Under the pieces are notes generated by a model that worked only from the letters and a program-made list of their open reading frames with translations, was not told the origin of the DNA and ran no database searches. A stretch of DNA of 64,000 nt, from the NCBI GenBank assembly GCA_963682175.1, contig OY821791.1, positions 15,590,542 to 15,654,541 of the forward strand. The letters run 5' to 3'. Every line of letters begins with the position of its first letter. Within the stretch, counting starts at the first letter, position 1. A program made the position numbers and the translations under genes. Positions 22,591 through 34,345 of this stretch are shown here, in pieces. Source of the DNA: Triglochin maritima. Its lineage: Eukaryota > Streptophyta > Magnoliopsida > Alismatales > Juncaginaceae.

Positions 22591-22813
22591 TGTTGTGAAA
22601 CATCATGGATGCTTCACCTTCTCCTCCAATGACTCCATCAACCTCTCACATTCTCATTACTCTTGTAACATACACCCTTTCATTTGCCTCCTATAGCCTA
22701 TAAATAGGAGATTATTGTAAGACATTGTAATAATTTTGGTGATGATGAAATACTAAAAATATTCTCCCCAAATCTTTTATCTTCTTTGTTCCATGTATAT
22801 TTATTTTATAACA
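22591..22813 (+). repeat. Copia 3' LTR
   Basis: 223 bp, TGTTGTG to TTATAACA, with TATAAATA at 22699-22706. It ends about 290 bp upstream of the TATA box of the glycine-rich protein gene and points toward it. Confidence 0.9.
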
Positions 22814-23106
22814 GATCAGACATTATAAGAAATTTGTGTTGACTTATAATTTTCATCTTACATATATATGACAAAAAGACCAGTTCAAGTCTGAACAAAA
22901 GCTTGACAGATATACTCCACCAATAATCTTTCGTCATGTGATATTGTAAAAAATTATGATATAATCTCAATTCAATAGTATGTCATTTTTCAAATGCATA
23001 AAGAAAACATAATTTGTATAAGATTGTTACTTGTACGTATAGCATTTTGATTTGGTCTCAGGGTCATTATAAACTAAAAAATATTAGATGATGCCTTTCC
23101 TAAAGA

Positions 23107-23114
23107 TATAAATA
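23107..23114 (+). promoter_or_regulatory. TATA box of the glycine-rich protein gene
   Basis: TATAAATA about 97 bp before the start codon, followed by a C-rich stretch and a leader ending AAGGTTAAGC before ATG. Transcription probably starts near 23140. Confidence 0.7.
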
Positions 23115-23210
23115 CCCCTTCAAATCAAGATGTTCATAACTCAACCTTAATTTATTAAGTTCGCCTACTCACTATATTATAATTCTTTCACTCTTTCAAC
23201 AAGGTTAAGC

Positions 23211-23600
23211 ATGACAACGTCTAAGAATGTAGTTCTTGTTCTTGTGGTTATGCTCTCGGCATTAAGCATGACCCTGGGTGCTTGGATTTTTGCTGGCGGT
23301 GGTGGAGGAGGTGGTGGTGGCGGAGGGGGTGGAGGTAGCAATGGTGGTTATGGTTATGGGTCCGGATATGGGTCAAGATACGGTGGAGGATACGGACCAT
23401 ATGGTAAATATTCAGGTGGGGGTGGAGGAGGAGGTGGTGGGGGTGGTGGAAGTGGCAAGGGCAGTTTTGGTTATGGATCAGGAGGAGGATATGGTCAAGG
23501 TTGTGGATACTCTGGACCATATCATGGCTACGGCGGAGGAGGTGGTGGATCTAACAGAGGTTCTGGTTACGGCTCTGCCTATGGCAATGGTGGATATTAA
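23211..23600 (+). CDS. Secreted glycine-rich protein (cell-wall type)
   Basis: Intact 129-residue reading frame without introns. Residues 1-24 form a signal peptide: a short Thr/Ser/Lys start, a hydrophobic core (VVLVLVVMLSALSM) and a likely cleavage after TLGA. The mature part is almost only Gly, Tyr and Ser. It has poly-Gly runs at about residues 29-42 and 69-80, separated by Tyr-rich GYGSGYGSRYGGGYG-type blocks, and ends YGNGGY. This composition fits class I glycine-rich proteins of plant cell walls, where Tyr may be cross-linked. There is a single Cys. It has its own TATA box (23107) and polyadenylation signals (23649, 23672), and no stops or frameshifts in a region where everything else is broken. 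This is the only gene here that looks like a working host gene. Function beyond wall or extracellular localisation is not known. Confidence 0.85.
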   Translation: MTTSKNVVLVLVVMLSALSMTLGAWIFAGGGGGGGGGGGGGGSNGGYGYGSGYGSRYGGGYGPYGKYSGGGGGGGGGGGGSGKGSFGYGSGGGYGQGCGYSGPYHGYGGGGGGSNRGSGYGSAYGNGGY

Positions 23601-23648
23601 AATCCATCAAGTATCATGGCTTCGTACCAACATGTCATTACCCTCACT

Positions 23649-23680
23649 AATAAATAAAGACTTTTTTTTCTAAATAAAAT
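23649..23680 (+). terminator. Polyadenylation signals of the glycine-rich protein gene
   Basis: AATAAA at 23649-23654 and a second AATAAA near 23673, about 50-75 bp after the stop codon, with a T-run between them. Confidence 0.65.
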
Positions 23681-24925
23681 ACATCAATATGTTTAAGTGA
23701 ATGTGTGTGCACGCGTAGACGCACAAAATTAATACTTAAACATATAAAAATTGTCAAAATTCATTTGAGATATTAAACATCGTGTGATTATAATGGATTT
23801 GTTTTTTTGACCATTAATAGATGGTTAAGACCAATTTGAGAGACGAACAATGTTAATAAACAAATGGGTGAGATCTATTCATTAACTCTCTTAATAAATA
23901 TATTTATAGAATATATAATGATTTTTATTGTTTTATGGTAAATTCGTAATAGATGACGAAAATCGTTTTGAAGGACCAAAAAATAATAATAGTAACTATT
24001 TTATTCAATATTAAAATTTGAACTTTTTTTGAATAAATTGTGATTTTCTTAAAATTCATTAATAATGCGATCTTATTTGAACTTACAGTATGACAAAATG
24101 TACGGACAGGCGTGCATGGTCCACGAACCACCTCTTTTATTATTATTATTATTATTGTTTCTATAATTATAGATTTACCAAACGCTAAATGAAACAACAA
24201 GCAACAAAACAGAAAAAAATAACAGCCGATATCTTCTCCAAGATCTACATAACATACGAACACTAATGTCACCACAAGCGACTTATTTTGCAACCGATCT
24301 TTGCAATCCGACCATCTTCTCCAAGATCTACACCAAATTGGCAACATGCAAGGCATTATCGATCCAAATGGATGACATGCAATGCAACATCAACCCAATC
24401 AGCGCCAATGAGGAGAAAGAAGGAAGAAGAGAAAGAAAGGAGAGGGTGGAGGAGATGGGAGGGGGGAGGGTGTGGGTTGCTTCTCTTCCTTCGGGTGGTT
24501 TCTTCAATTTTCATTAGAGCATACTAGCATGTTAAAAATCAGGTCCAAAATGGATGGGTTTAGGTGTGAAGGATAGTGTTAGCTTTATAGACTTGAGTGA
24601 AAGGTGAGAATTAAAATCAGACGACGTGGGACTAAATTTTCAGAGTACGAGACATTGGAAAAATGATCTATTAATATATTTGAACATCTGAAATATACAA
24701 AAAGTTGAGTTTGGCTTTGTGTTTATGCGTTGGGAATTCAATTTCAGATCATTATCATGTTATTAACGTGTATCCAAGTACACAATACCTTATCGTGTAT
24801 ATTATCAGGTTATCATGTATGGAGTCTTATGCATGAACCCGACACGACAAGAGTTCATATGTATCGTGTCGTGTATGCTTATTGTGTTATCATGTATAGG
24901 TTCCTATACTCATACAGTGAATTAT
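23681..24925. other. Non-coding stretch with a (TTA)n microsatellite
   Basis: No supported gene. (TTA)n lies at 24137-24156. A purine-rich block at 24410-24470 gives spurious charged reading frames on both strands. From about 24760 the sequence contains repeated TATCGTGTCGTGTATG-like and ACCCGACACGACA stretches; these continue at 45662 on the other side of LTR E. Confidence 0.5.
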
Positions 24926-25350
24926 TGATCGATCCTTTTAATAACCACAAGTGCATGACATCGGTGAAGACATGACAAATACGGATCGAACCTCAAGGAG
25001 TTGTGAGTGTTGTTATGACTACCATACTCGAGTGGGAAAGGAGAGGAGAATGAGGTGATTATGCTAAACTAACTACACTAAATGAGAAATGAATCAACAA
25101 TTAAACTAAACCCCCATGGAGTGGAAGTGTGTAGGTATGTGTGTGTGTGAGAGAGTGGTTCTTGATTACATGAGACATAAGTGTGTAAAGTAGGTGAAAT
25201 CAATTAGAAACTAGTATGGAGTCTAATTAACATCAACTACATTTACATGAATACATGACTAAAATAGTTAGACATGAAGTTTTGTTGCACTTTGGGTTCT
25301 CAAGAATGAACTAAGTACCTAGTGTGGACATTAGGATATCAATTAACCAT
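24926..25350 (-). mobile_element. Solo LTR E, part 1 of 3 (family 1)
   Basis: Left piece of a family-1 LTR in minus orientation, starting TGATCGATCC. ATTAT at 24921-24925 recurs at 45662-45666 after part 3, so the whole LTR is a solo insertion. It breaks off at about 25350, where CACTA sequence starts. Confidence 0.8.
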
Positions 25351-25575
25351 CCAAACGTCAATACGTATAGACGTCGCATTTACTGATAGCCAACGTCAAT
25401 ACGGTCATCTAGACCTCGGTTGTTGTAATAACCATTTTAACCAACGTTTATTAGGCGATGTTTATTGCCCAGCGTAAAGACGTCAGAGTATTGACGTCAC
25501 ATGGGTTGTATAATCAACGTCTATTCCCAAATAGAGGTCGCGTGTGCTCTACAACCAACATCTATTGGTCTTATA
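25351..25575. repeat. Left subterminal repeats of the CACTA element
   Basis: Repeated ACGTC(A/T)AT and AACGT(C/T)(A/T)AT motifs in both orientations, for example at 25354, 25370, 25394, 25485 and 25508. Subterminal repeats of this kind bind the TnpA-type protein in En/Spm. Confidence 0.6.
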
Positions 25576-28418
25576 TCATAACGAACCATTTTATTTTATC
25601 TTTTATCCTGACAAAATCTCTACCCCGACCAAACCTTGTCCCCCTCCATGACAATCTCCGACCAAACCCTAGCCACCTCCACGACCTCGTCCACCACTGC
25701 AACGACCCCTATGACCTCGATCACCCTCCCCCAAGACCCCCGACCTCCTCCGCCAAAGTAGCCATGACCCCTGACCCTCTACGACACAACCACGATTCGT
25801 CGTGTGATTCATCCTCATCGGTCAGTTTCCTCCAAACCGTAATTTTGGAATTACTTTTTTGAATTTCCAGTGCTTTAGCTGAAATTCATGTAATGGTGTG
25901 TTAAAGGCTAAGGGTTTTGTTGGCAATCGAAGTAGTTTGGTCTAATCGAGTTCGGAATCTGATGATATAGTTGTGAAATTTTGGTGCTTTAGTGGAATTT
26001 CATGTAATGGTGTGGTAAAGCTTTAGTTTTGAAGTGATTCGATGTCAAGTTCGAGTGGAGCTTAAAAGTTAGAAGATCTACTTTTATCAATTTCGTACTA
26101 GTTTTATTGTTTTAGTTTTGGGTTTGTTGAAATCAATGTTGGTTATGTATATTATATTAGAGGTTCTTATTTTTGTCAACACCAAATATTTAGTTTATAC
26201 ATTATTGTGTTTGATTCCTACGTTCCATAGACTTGTGTGGTTATGTAGGGGTAATATAGTTGTTAATCCCAACGATTTACATTAAAAAAAGTGTGGTGGA
26301 AACAAGAATACGATATTGTGTTTTATTCCTAGGTTCCATGCACTTGTCTTTCTATCTGAGTGGTGAAGCTTTTGAAAATGTAAAAGGGGGAACTTCTATT
26401 TGGGATAAATTGTGAATTGCTCCTGCAAGTGCTCTTTCTTTTTGCTTTTTAATAGAAGATCTTAAAAATAGGGGACCCCCCCCCCCCCCCCCCAACATTT
26501 TGGAATCTTCTGTAGTTGAAAATCCCTGTCTAATGGCAATGCAATTTTAGATGTCAAGCAGATCATGTGGTTTGATAACTGCAAATTTCATTATTTTCCT
26601 ATTTCTTATGGTGAATAGAAAAGTAAAACAAAAGAAAGTTTACTTAATGCCTATGAGAGTTACGTGGGATCATCCCTCATCTGAACAAAAAATATGAATG
26701 GTTATTAAAAATTAAACTGGTTTGGGTTTTGATAATTAAGCCTAATTTCATGTATCTTCTTATGTTTATGATTGCTTGGGCATTTTGTTGATTTTTATGC
26801 TTTGGCCGTGTCTGTTTGTTCTCAAAGTTTGCTAATCTTCCAGACTCATGTTTTTTGCAGAAAAATAGTACATTTATGATTTCTGTGTGCTCAATAATTT
26901 ATCAATGATAATGAACTTCATTCAATTTTCCTTATCTGATTAATTGTCAATTATGCGTACTACTTTCAATACCTTCATTAGTGTGATAGTTGAAGCTCTC
27001 AAGGTGGATAGTCTGTAGAAGATTTGTTCATTTTTGGAGTCTATTCTCCCCAAAGTTGTAAGATATTGTTCTCACACCTCTTACTTGCTTGAGCAAATTG
27101 GATTATGACTAAGAGTTATCTATTAGGGTTGTCTACTTATCTATGGTCAAGCTTATATGCTTCTGGATTTATCTTTAAGAGTTTGAGGTCTCCATAGTAT
27201 CATGTGCCAAGGATGCATGCCAATCTTGAACTAATTTAGTCATATGGAAATGCACACTAATCAAAGCCATGTTCTTGGCTTTATCATCTATCTATTGGTT
27301 ATCCATTCTTCAAACAAAGCCATGTTCTATTTAACATGAAAATTTTCAATTTAGGACATAAACAATTGGAAACTTGATAAACATAAACAATTCAATTTAG
27401 TTTATGATTTAGTTTAGTATGTTTATTTATGTTTAATGTTTATTTATGTTTAGTTTAGTTAAATGTTTATTTATGTTTATTTTCTGAAAAAAACTTATTT
27501 TGTTAAGTTAAATGTTTATTTATGTTTAGTTTCTAGTAACTCATCGACCCTTAAGCCACTTGGCCTTTAATAACCTATAACAAAAGATTAGACAATATTT
27601 GCTAAGTCATTCATCATACAGGACTTTCCATTGATGTAATCATTGTATTTATTTATTTTTACCATTTTTGTCGTAGATTGCGTGCATAAGGTACGTAATC
27701 TCTTTCACTCATCATTCATTAGAAAACATGTATTAGTTAGTAGGACTGCATTGAAACAAGAGAGTTGGTGGTTGTTTGGTGTGTTGTTTGTTAGATTAAG
27801 GCATGAAAAACACCTAGATAGCAGTCACCTATAGAAGATTAGGTGGGGGATTTCATCACCTTTTCCTTGACCCAAAAATGACATAACAAAAAAGGCATAA
27901 TAAAATCAATTTAAACGTTGGCCCCTAGGATTTCCGGACACATTAAAGAGAAAAAATCTTTTAAGACCGTTACGGCCTGAACGTCGTTGCCCATCTAGTA
28001 TCCCTGAGATTTTAGGAACCCCGAGGTTCTTGATTTTCTACAGACTAGTGGTCCTTGTCATTTAAGACCGTATGGCCTGAACTTCGTTGCCCATCTAGTC
28101 TCGTAGATATTTTAGGTACCTCAGAGTTCTTGATTTCCTACAGACTAATGGTCTTTTGTGGGACCTCGAAGTTAGGCGTCGTCTAGTGTTAAGGACCTAT
28201 GGGGGACTTTAGGCTTGCTTTTGCCTTGATTGCTTAGTTAGGTTTCTACCTTCCTTATTCCCACGCTAGATTAAGGACTTCATCTCCTCTCTCCTGAGTC
28301 AATCTTTTCTCGTCTTCATGTCTCTGAATCTTCTCATCTATGAACACTTTCTTTTAAATTGAAATTTTATTTTTTGACTTCAATAATAACTATCATTTTT
28401 CTTAATGTTTAGATTGAA
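25576..28418 (+). other. CACTA 5' region upstream of the transposase
   Basis: No protein can be assigned. A C-rich block (25610-25760) gives a Pro-rich frame on + that looks like an untranslated leader. A run of 18 C lies at 26476-26493. The rest is AT-rich, intron-like sequence. A direct repeat of 101 bp is found at 27961-28156. Confidence 0.45.
27961..28156. repeat. Tandem repeat, two units of about 101 bp
   Basis: Units start TTAAGACCGT at 27961 and 28062. Each ends with the CAGACTA(G/A)TGGTC stretch. They are clearly alike but not identical. Confidence 0.75.
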
Positions 28419-29561
28419 ATGGATCGAGATTGGATTCTTTGAAACCGAGTTATGAGTATGAGAACAAAGTGAATATGTTCTTAGAGGTTGCCAAACATCA
28501 TTCAAAGAATAGGAATGACAGAGACATGACCTATTGTTCATGCAGTAAGTGTCAAAATATTTTAGTGTTGACTTTTCAGAAAATAAAAGATCATTTGTTT
28601 GAGAAAGGTTCCGACGCAAGTTATAGATGGTTGATATGGCACGGTGAAAATGAATCATTTAATTATTCTTAGAATGACGGAGACAATGTAAGTGTGGGAG
28701 AAAAGTTAGAGGACATGGTTCAGGATAGAGCTGAAAACTTTTCGTCCAATCCCGATTTACTTGGTAGTTTGTTGAGTGATAATGAGAAGCCGTAGCATAA
28801 GGGTTGCACCAAATTTCCTAGATTGTCAATGGTGTTGAAATTGTATAATTTAAAAGCAAGAAATGGTTGGACCGATGTCAGTTTCACATCACTATTCAAA
28901 CTATTGAAAGAGATGCTTCCAGATGATAATGAAGTGTCATATATAACTTATGATGCTAAGAAAGTGTTGTGTCCTATGGGAATGGAATATAGGAAGATAC
29001 ATGCATGTCCGAATGATTGTATATTGTATAGGGGTGAGTTTGAAAACTTACATTCCTACCCCAGGTGTATTGTTTCACGATACAAAATGAAACGCAGTGG
29101 ACCGAAACACAATTTAGAACGTGATGATTTGAAAATCAAAGGACCTCCTGCTAAAGATTTGTGGTATCTTCAGATAATACCAAGACATAAACTTGACATG
29201 ACATGTTGATCGTGAGAAACCAAATGATCAATTGGTACTTCATCCTGCAGATTCACCTCAGTGGAAAAACTAGATTACGACTTTCCTTTGTTTGGTGAAG
29301 AATCCAGGAATTTATGACTTGGACTTTGTACCGACGGAATGAATCATTTTGGTAGTCTGAGTAGCATCCACATTTCTTGGCATGTTCTGCTTGTAATTTA
29401 CAATCTGCCACCGTGGTTATGCATGAAACGCAAAAATATTATGTTGTCCTTAATGATTTTGGTCTGAAGCAACCTGGAAACGACATAGATGTATATGTAA
29501 GACCCTTAATTGATGACCTAAAGAGATTGTGGGATGACGGAGATTCAGTTTTAATGCTTAT
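28419..29561 (+). pseudogene. CACTA transposase, N-terminal part
   Basis: Starts MDRDWIL at 28419, the typical start of plant En/Spm transposases. The transposase-associated domain follows with YCSCSKCQN and a HLFEKGSDASYRWLIWHGE stretch (28530-28650). Then the catalytic region: WTDVSFTSLFKLLKEMLPD (28861-28920), CPMGMEYRKIHACPNDCILY (28972-29030), SYPRCIVSRY, and DLWYLQIIPR (29155-29187); later GPKQPGNDIDVY(V)RPLIDDL near 29460-29520. A few stops and frameshifts. It is cut by solo LTR D at 29561 and continues at 30973. It would have cut and inserted the element by binding its ends. A close relative lies on the minus strand at 45700-48110. Confidence 0.85.
29557..29561. repeat. Target-site duplication CTTAT of solo LTR D
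   Basis: CTTAT at 29557-29561 recurs at 30968-30972. Confidence 0.85.
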
Positions 29562-30967
29562 TGATTGACATCATATCATGCATATATTTGTGTATTATAT
29601 CCATTATCTTGAACCTAAACAATGCTACGTAACGAGTTTTATGTTTGAGTTTTAGGAATAAACAGGATTGAGGAGAAGATGCATAAAAGGACCTAGAAGC
29701 AAGGAAAAGGACTGAGTTGCAAGACTTACGAACTGCGATGCAAGAGGGAAGGACCCGGATGTAAGCCCAAAGGACCAAGGAGCAAATCAAGAAACTCCAC
29801 ACCATCATGTGGAGTAATTTGGCAATTCGATTCGGTCCTAAGCTCCGACAACCTACTCGGATGCATCAAACATAAAGACATCAACCCAAACAACCACACA
29901 CCAAATCCAGGCCGGATCCGAACAATATAGACCGCCAATTGGTGGTCCAAGACCACTGATTGGCGGTCGTTTTGGGTCCGAATCCGCTAAGACTTTGGCG
30001 GGTCGTGTATTTTAGTCTATTTTTGGTATATGTTTATTCCCATACAGGGGGATTGTCCCGGATTACCTTTTTCTATGGCTATAAATAATACTCCTTCTCC
30101 TTTTGTATTCACCCATTGCTTGGTGGCATTCTCTCTACATGGAATAAGCCTTGAAGCAAAACTCAAGGTGGAGAAGAGTGCTACCTTCAATGTCAGTCAT
30201 TTTAATAAAATAATTGTTCTTAGTTTCTTTTAATCTTGTCTTTTAATTCTTGCATGCTTCTTTAGTTTTACTTTCCTTTCCTTTTAACTTCTTTAATATT
30301 TCTTGCTTGCTTAGGTTAATTTCATTTAAATAGAATGTTTCATTTTAATGAATGTTGTAGTGTAATAATTAGTGAGTAGTTCCATCCCCTTTGGGGATGG
30401 AGTAGATATTTATACATGTTATGTAGATTGAATGAATGCTAGACATTGTTGTTTGTGAGAGATGTTAGTATGATTGTTTGAATTAATAAGAACTTTTACT
30501 TGATGGTTTCTGTCATAATGTTTAGGTACATTCCATGATTGTTATGTTCTTAATAACAAACTTATCATGCTCATATTAATCACCTAGGTTAGTTCTTTAA
30601 ATGATAGGTCTTGTCATTAGGTACTTCTTATCCATTAACAAACACTAACTACACTTGAGTTTATTGTATGCATTCACCACTCTTATTTCATGTGTACACA
30701 CACACTCCACCCCTTAGGGGTTTTCCATTCTTGATTTCTATCTTCTTTTATTAGTTGCTTAGTTTAGTTTGTTTTGTGCTTTCATTTCCCCCATTCTAGT
30801 TTACTAGTTTAGTTTATTATAGTTTAGTTTAATCAATCATTTCTCTCATTTCTTTCCCACTCGCCTTCGAACAAACCAGAGTCGACACACCTCCCTGTGG
30901 ATCGACCTATTTTTGCCACCGCTTCAACGCGGTCGTGCACTTGCGGTTAATGAAAATGTATCAATCA
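29562..30967 (+). mobile_element. Solo LTR D (family 1) inside the CACTA transposase
   Basis: 1406 bp from TGATTGACATC to GTATCAATCA, so both ends show the inverted repeat TGATTG/CAATCA. CTTAT duplications flank it. It has a palindrome pair at 29930-29968 and TATAAATAA near 30081; the USE-like box has drifted (TTCCCATACAGG). It is younger than the CACTA element. Confidence 0.9.
29930..29968. promoter_or_regulatory. Paired palindromes in LTR D
   Basis: GACCGCCAATTGGTGGTC (29930-29947) and GACCACTGATTGGCGGTC (29951-29968), 21 bp apart as in LTR A. The two sites have decayed in different arms. Confidence 0.7.
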
Positions 30968-30972
30968 CTTAT

Positions 30973-32900
30973 CGTCACCAATCATTTGTAATGCGGGCAA
31001 TAATTTATTGCGCGATTAATGACTTTCCAACTTATGGTAATTTATGTGGATATTCTGTCAAAGTTCATAAAGTTTGTCCAATTTGCGAAGAGAATACATG
31101 TTCCTTGCAACTTCTTAACAGTTGTAAGACAGACTATCTTGGTCATTGAAGTAGGCATTTAACAAAAAAACAAGAGTTTCAGAATCCGCCAGTTGAAATA
31201 AGTGTCGAAAAGGTGTATGAACGTGTAATGAACATTGAATGTGAATTTGGAAAACCATACAAATGAGCAAATGACAAAAGTTCTTGGAAAAAAAGATCCA
31301 TATTTTTTTATCTTCCTTACTGGAAAACTTTAGAAGTTAGACATTGTGTTGATGTGATGCATGTAAAGAAAAATGTGTGTGATAGTCTTGTTGGCACTCT
31401 GTTGATCATACCTCGTAAGACAAAAGATGGATACAATGCTACACTTGATTTTGTTGACCTTTGTATACGCATAAGGCTAGCACCAGGGAAACCGTAGCTA
31501 CTTACCTCTAGCTTGTTATACATTGTTCAGAAAGGAGAAAAGTATTGTCTGTGAGTGTTTGCATGATGTAAGGGTTCCACTAGGTTATTCTTCAAATATT
31601 AGCAGTCTAGTTGTTATGAAGGATTTGAAACTTGTGGGGATGAAATTTCACGATTGCCACACTTTAATGCAGCAGTTGTTACCTATAACACTGAGATCCA
31701 TATTACCAAAACATGTTAGACGTGTCATAGTAAAGTTGTGTTCATTTTTCAACAGGATTTGCAGTAAAGTGGTCGATCCCGTGTAGTTAGATCAATTGCA
31801 GAATGAAATCGTTGTCACATTATGTCAGTTGGAGAAGTATTTTCCACCTGTTTTTTGACATTATGATTCATCTGGTTATTTATTTGGTTAGAGACGTTAA
31901 ATTGTGTGCACATGTTTTTTGAGGTGGATGTATCCTTTCGAGCGCTATTTGAAAGTGTTGACAGGTTATTGTAAAAATTGTCAAAGGTCAGATGCTAGCA
32001 TTGTTGAAGGATACATAGCTAAGGAGGTTATCGAGTTTTGCACTGGAAACCTAGCGAACACCAAAAGTATTGGACTTCCTAACAATCGTCATGATGAATA
32101 TTCTGATGGTAAAGGAACGCGTGGGATGAAAATGGTAAATCCAAAAGCTGATAATTTAATGTCAGTATATTTATATGTGTTGTGCAATTCTATTGAAGTT
32201 CAAACTATCTAAATGAACACATGAATCTTTTAAAAGAAAAAAAATCTTTTATGGAGTGATCAACAAGTAATTAATAGCCATAATAAGAATTTCATCTCTT
32301 GGTTCAAAAGGGTTGCTTACAAGCGTAATGTTTCGGAGACAATACAATGGTTGGCCTACGGACCACATTGTGCTGTTACAAGTTACAATGACAATGATAT
32401 CAATGGAAACTCATTCTACACTATTAGTCAAGATGTCAAAAGTATTATTCAGAATAGTGGGGTCACTTTAATAGCATAGACTTTGCATGTGTCTAGTTCT
32501 AAAGACAAGAATCATGTATACGCTAACATGTCCTATTATGGGGTATTGAAGACATATGGGAGCTAGACTTTGTTAAATTTGAAGTGACTGTATTTAGATG
32601 CAGTGGGTTGATAATAAAAGTGGAGTTGGAGTGGATGACTTTGGGTTCACTTTAATTGATTTTTCAAAAGAAGGATTTGAAGGAGAACCTTTTATTTTAG
32701 CTTCCCAAGCGAAATAAGTCCTTTATGTGGCTGATTCATGTGATAAGAAATGGTCAATAGTTCTAGAAGTGAAAAATTATTGTATCAGATGGTAGTCTCA
32801 TCGAGTATGAGTAGACACCACCTTTCTTTAAGCAAGTATCCGAGTTGAGGTCACTAGATGACTTAATACATGTTGAGACTTTAATCGCAAGACATGACCA
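30973..32900 (+). pseudogene. CACTA transposase, C-terminal part
   Basis: Resumes with SFVMRAIIYCAINDFPTYGN (30979-31040) and the zinc-like CPICEENTCSLQL. Next come VDVMHVKKNVCDSL-like sequence (31350), the DUF4218-type region with KFHDCHTLMQQLLPITLRS (31650-31710), LEKYFPP and FLRWMYPFERYLKVLTGYCKN (31913-31975). A DUF4216-type part follows: YGVLKTYG, DDFGFTLIDFSKEGFEGEPF (32630-32690) and FILASQA. All are in the usual En/Spm order. Stops and frameshifts are scattered. With the N-terminal part this makes a nearly complete transposase. Confidence 0.85.
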
Positions 32901-33032
32901 CGGTGAAGGTATATGGATTGAAAATCCATTAAGAAAAAAGAAATCTTAAATGTGCAAAATATTTTTTCAATAATAACCATTTAATGTCTTGATTTTACTT
33001 TTTAATGTCTTGATTTTACTTATTATAGTATC

Positions 33033-34342
33033 ATGGCTCCAAAAAAGAAACTGACTCCATTAGAGTCTGAGGACTCAAAGACTTATAGTTCACAAGGTCC
33101 TACTGTCATGAAAGAATTCATGGGCAAAAGGAATAGAGACAGTAAAATTCCGATCCAGTTTGATAGCCGTCTTGAGCCAATAGGCATGATATCTGATCAC
33201 TGGTATAGTTATGTGGGGAGCCTAGCGAGGTCCAAAATTGACATTTGTTTGTCGAATTGGACCAAAGTTGATGAGAAGCTGAAAGAAACCATTTGGGATG
33301 ATGTGCAGGAATGAGTATATTATAATGTTTTTTAGTTTTAGTCAAACTTTTAATTTATAGAAATTGAAAATAGTAAGGTGTTATAGGCAAGTTTTGAGTT
33401 CCCATCCACTGCCACTTCAAGACAAAGTTAACAAACAAGGGGATATTCAGAGATTATAATGACAGAAATCCATGCGATTACTATAACTTCATCATTCCGA
33501 GTACATGTGATCAATTCAAAAAATCAAGGGAAACCCCGGAGTTTCAGGTAACTTAGTTTAATTTAGAATATATATATGAACTTGTTAAGTTATTACTTTA
33601 AATGATAATCTAATAAAATTGGTTCTAGGCCCTCCGAGAAAAAAAACAAGAATGTCAATCTTCTAACAAGTATTTTCATTGTATGTCCCGATCAGGATAC
33701 CAAAAATTAGACGACCAAATGATGGCCGAAAAATGGTCATGAAGAAACAAGAAGCAACTGACTTCGGTATGAGTGAGGAGAAAGCAAGCAACTTGTCTCC
33801 TCCTTCCCCTGTAGCTCTATGTGATTCTTGGAAGAGAGTGATGATAAACTCCAAAGGGGAGTACGTCACAGGCGAGTCGCAAGTGGTCGGCTCGAAGTTA
33901 GTAAGTTGTATCACTTGTATAATCATAAAATCACATTTACTAAATTTATATTTTCAATTGTTTGTAACATTTTTTTAAACTTTAGCTCTTTGAAGTTGAG
34001 AGAATCCCAATGTGATTTTGTTTCAGATGGTCAAAATGACATTCTACGCGAAGCCTTGGGAAATGACGAACATTCCGATTGTGTACGGGAGTAGGGAGTA
34101 GGGTTGGACTACGACAATATTATGGAAAGACTAATCGCCCAAGTTCGTCGATGGTTCATACAAACTGCGACCAACAAATTTTAGATTTGCAAAATAAATT
34201 GCAACTTGTTATAGAGAGATTGGATCGTGATTTGTCTACTTCTCCAACCCATCGTAGGACAACTTCTTCCCCGGTGACCACTCCTTCTGTACAACCACTG
34301 GTCAACCCCTACCGACCATCAGACTTCACAGCTCATTCTTGA
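33033..34342 (+). pseudogene. Second CACTA protein (plant transposase family, TnpA-like position)
   Basis: Starts MAPKKKLTPLE just after an intron-like acceptor. It has a GPTVMKEFMGKRN block and an IPIQFD...PIG...SYVGSLARSKI stretch (33100-33260), which resemble the Ptta/En/Spm transposon protein family found downstream of transposase in plant CACTA elements. Later exons carry SWKRVMINSKGEYVTGESQ (33826-33882) and VGLRQYYGK (34100-34130). A Gln/Leu-rich helix (QQILDLQNKLQLVIERLD, 34166-34220) could be a coiled coil. Exons are separated by AT-rich introns. In En/Spm the second protein binds subterminal repeats; that role is inferred from position only. Confidence 0.65.
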
Positions 34343-34345
34343 GAA

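Larger units (their letters stand above)
17210..22813 (+). mobile_element. Full-length, heavily decayed Copia retrotransposon
   Basis: 5.6 kb element with LTRs at 17210-17430 and 22591-22813, TSD GATCA, and a purine tract AAGGGGGAG right before the 3' LTR. Reading frames are destroyed across most of the 5.1 kb internal part; only RNase H pieces and the 3' tail are recognisable. The internal part is very AT-rich compared with the chromovirus at 50-58 kb. A conserved GTTATCAGCACG just after the 5' LTR is the likely primer-binding region, though the tRNA is not assigned here. Complete termini with a ruined interior mean an old insertion that has escaped solo-LTR formation. Confidence 0.9.

Noticed and set aside
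23248..23673. Two long frames overlapping the glycine-rich protein gene (His-rich on minus, Val/Glu-rich on plus)
   Set aside because: Shadows caused by the GGT/GGA repeats of the real gene; only the frame at 23211 has a signal peptide.
25458..25862. 134-residue Pro/His-rich frame
   Set aside because: Comes from subterminal repeats and a C-rich leader of the CACTA element; no domain and no start context.
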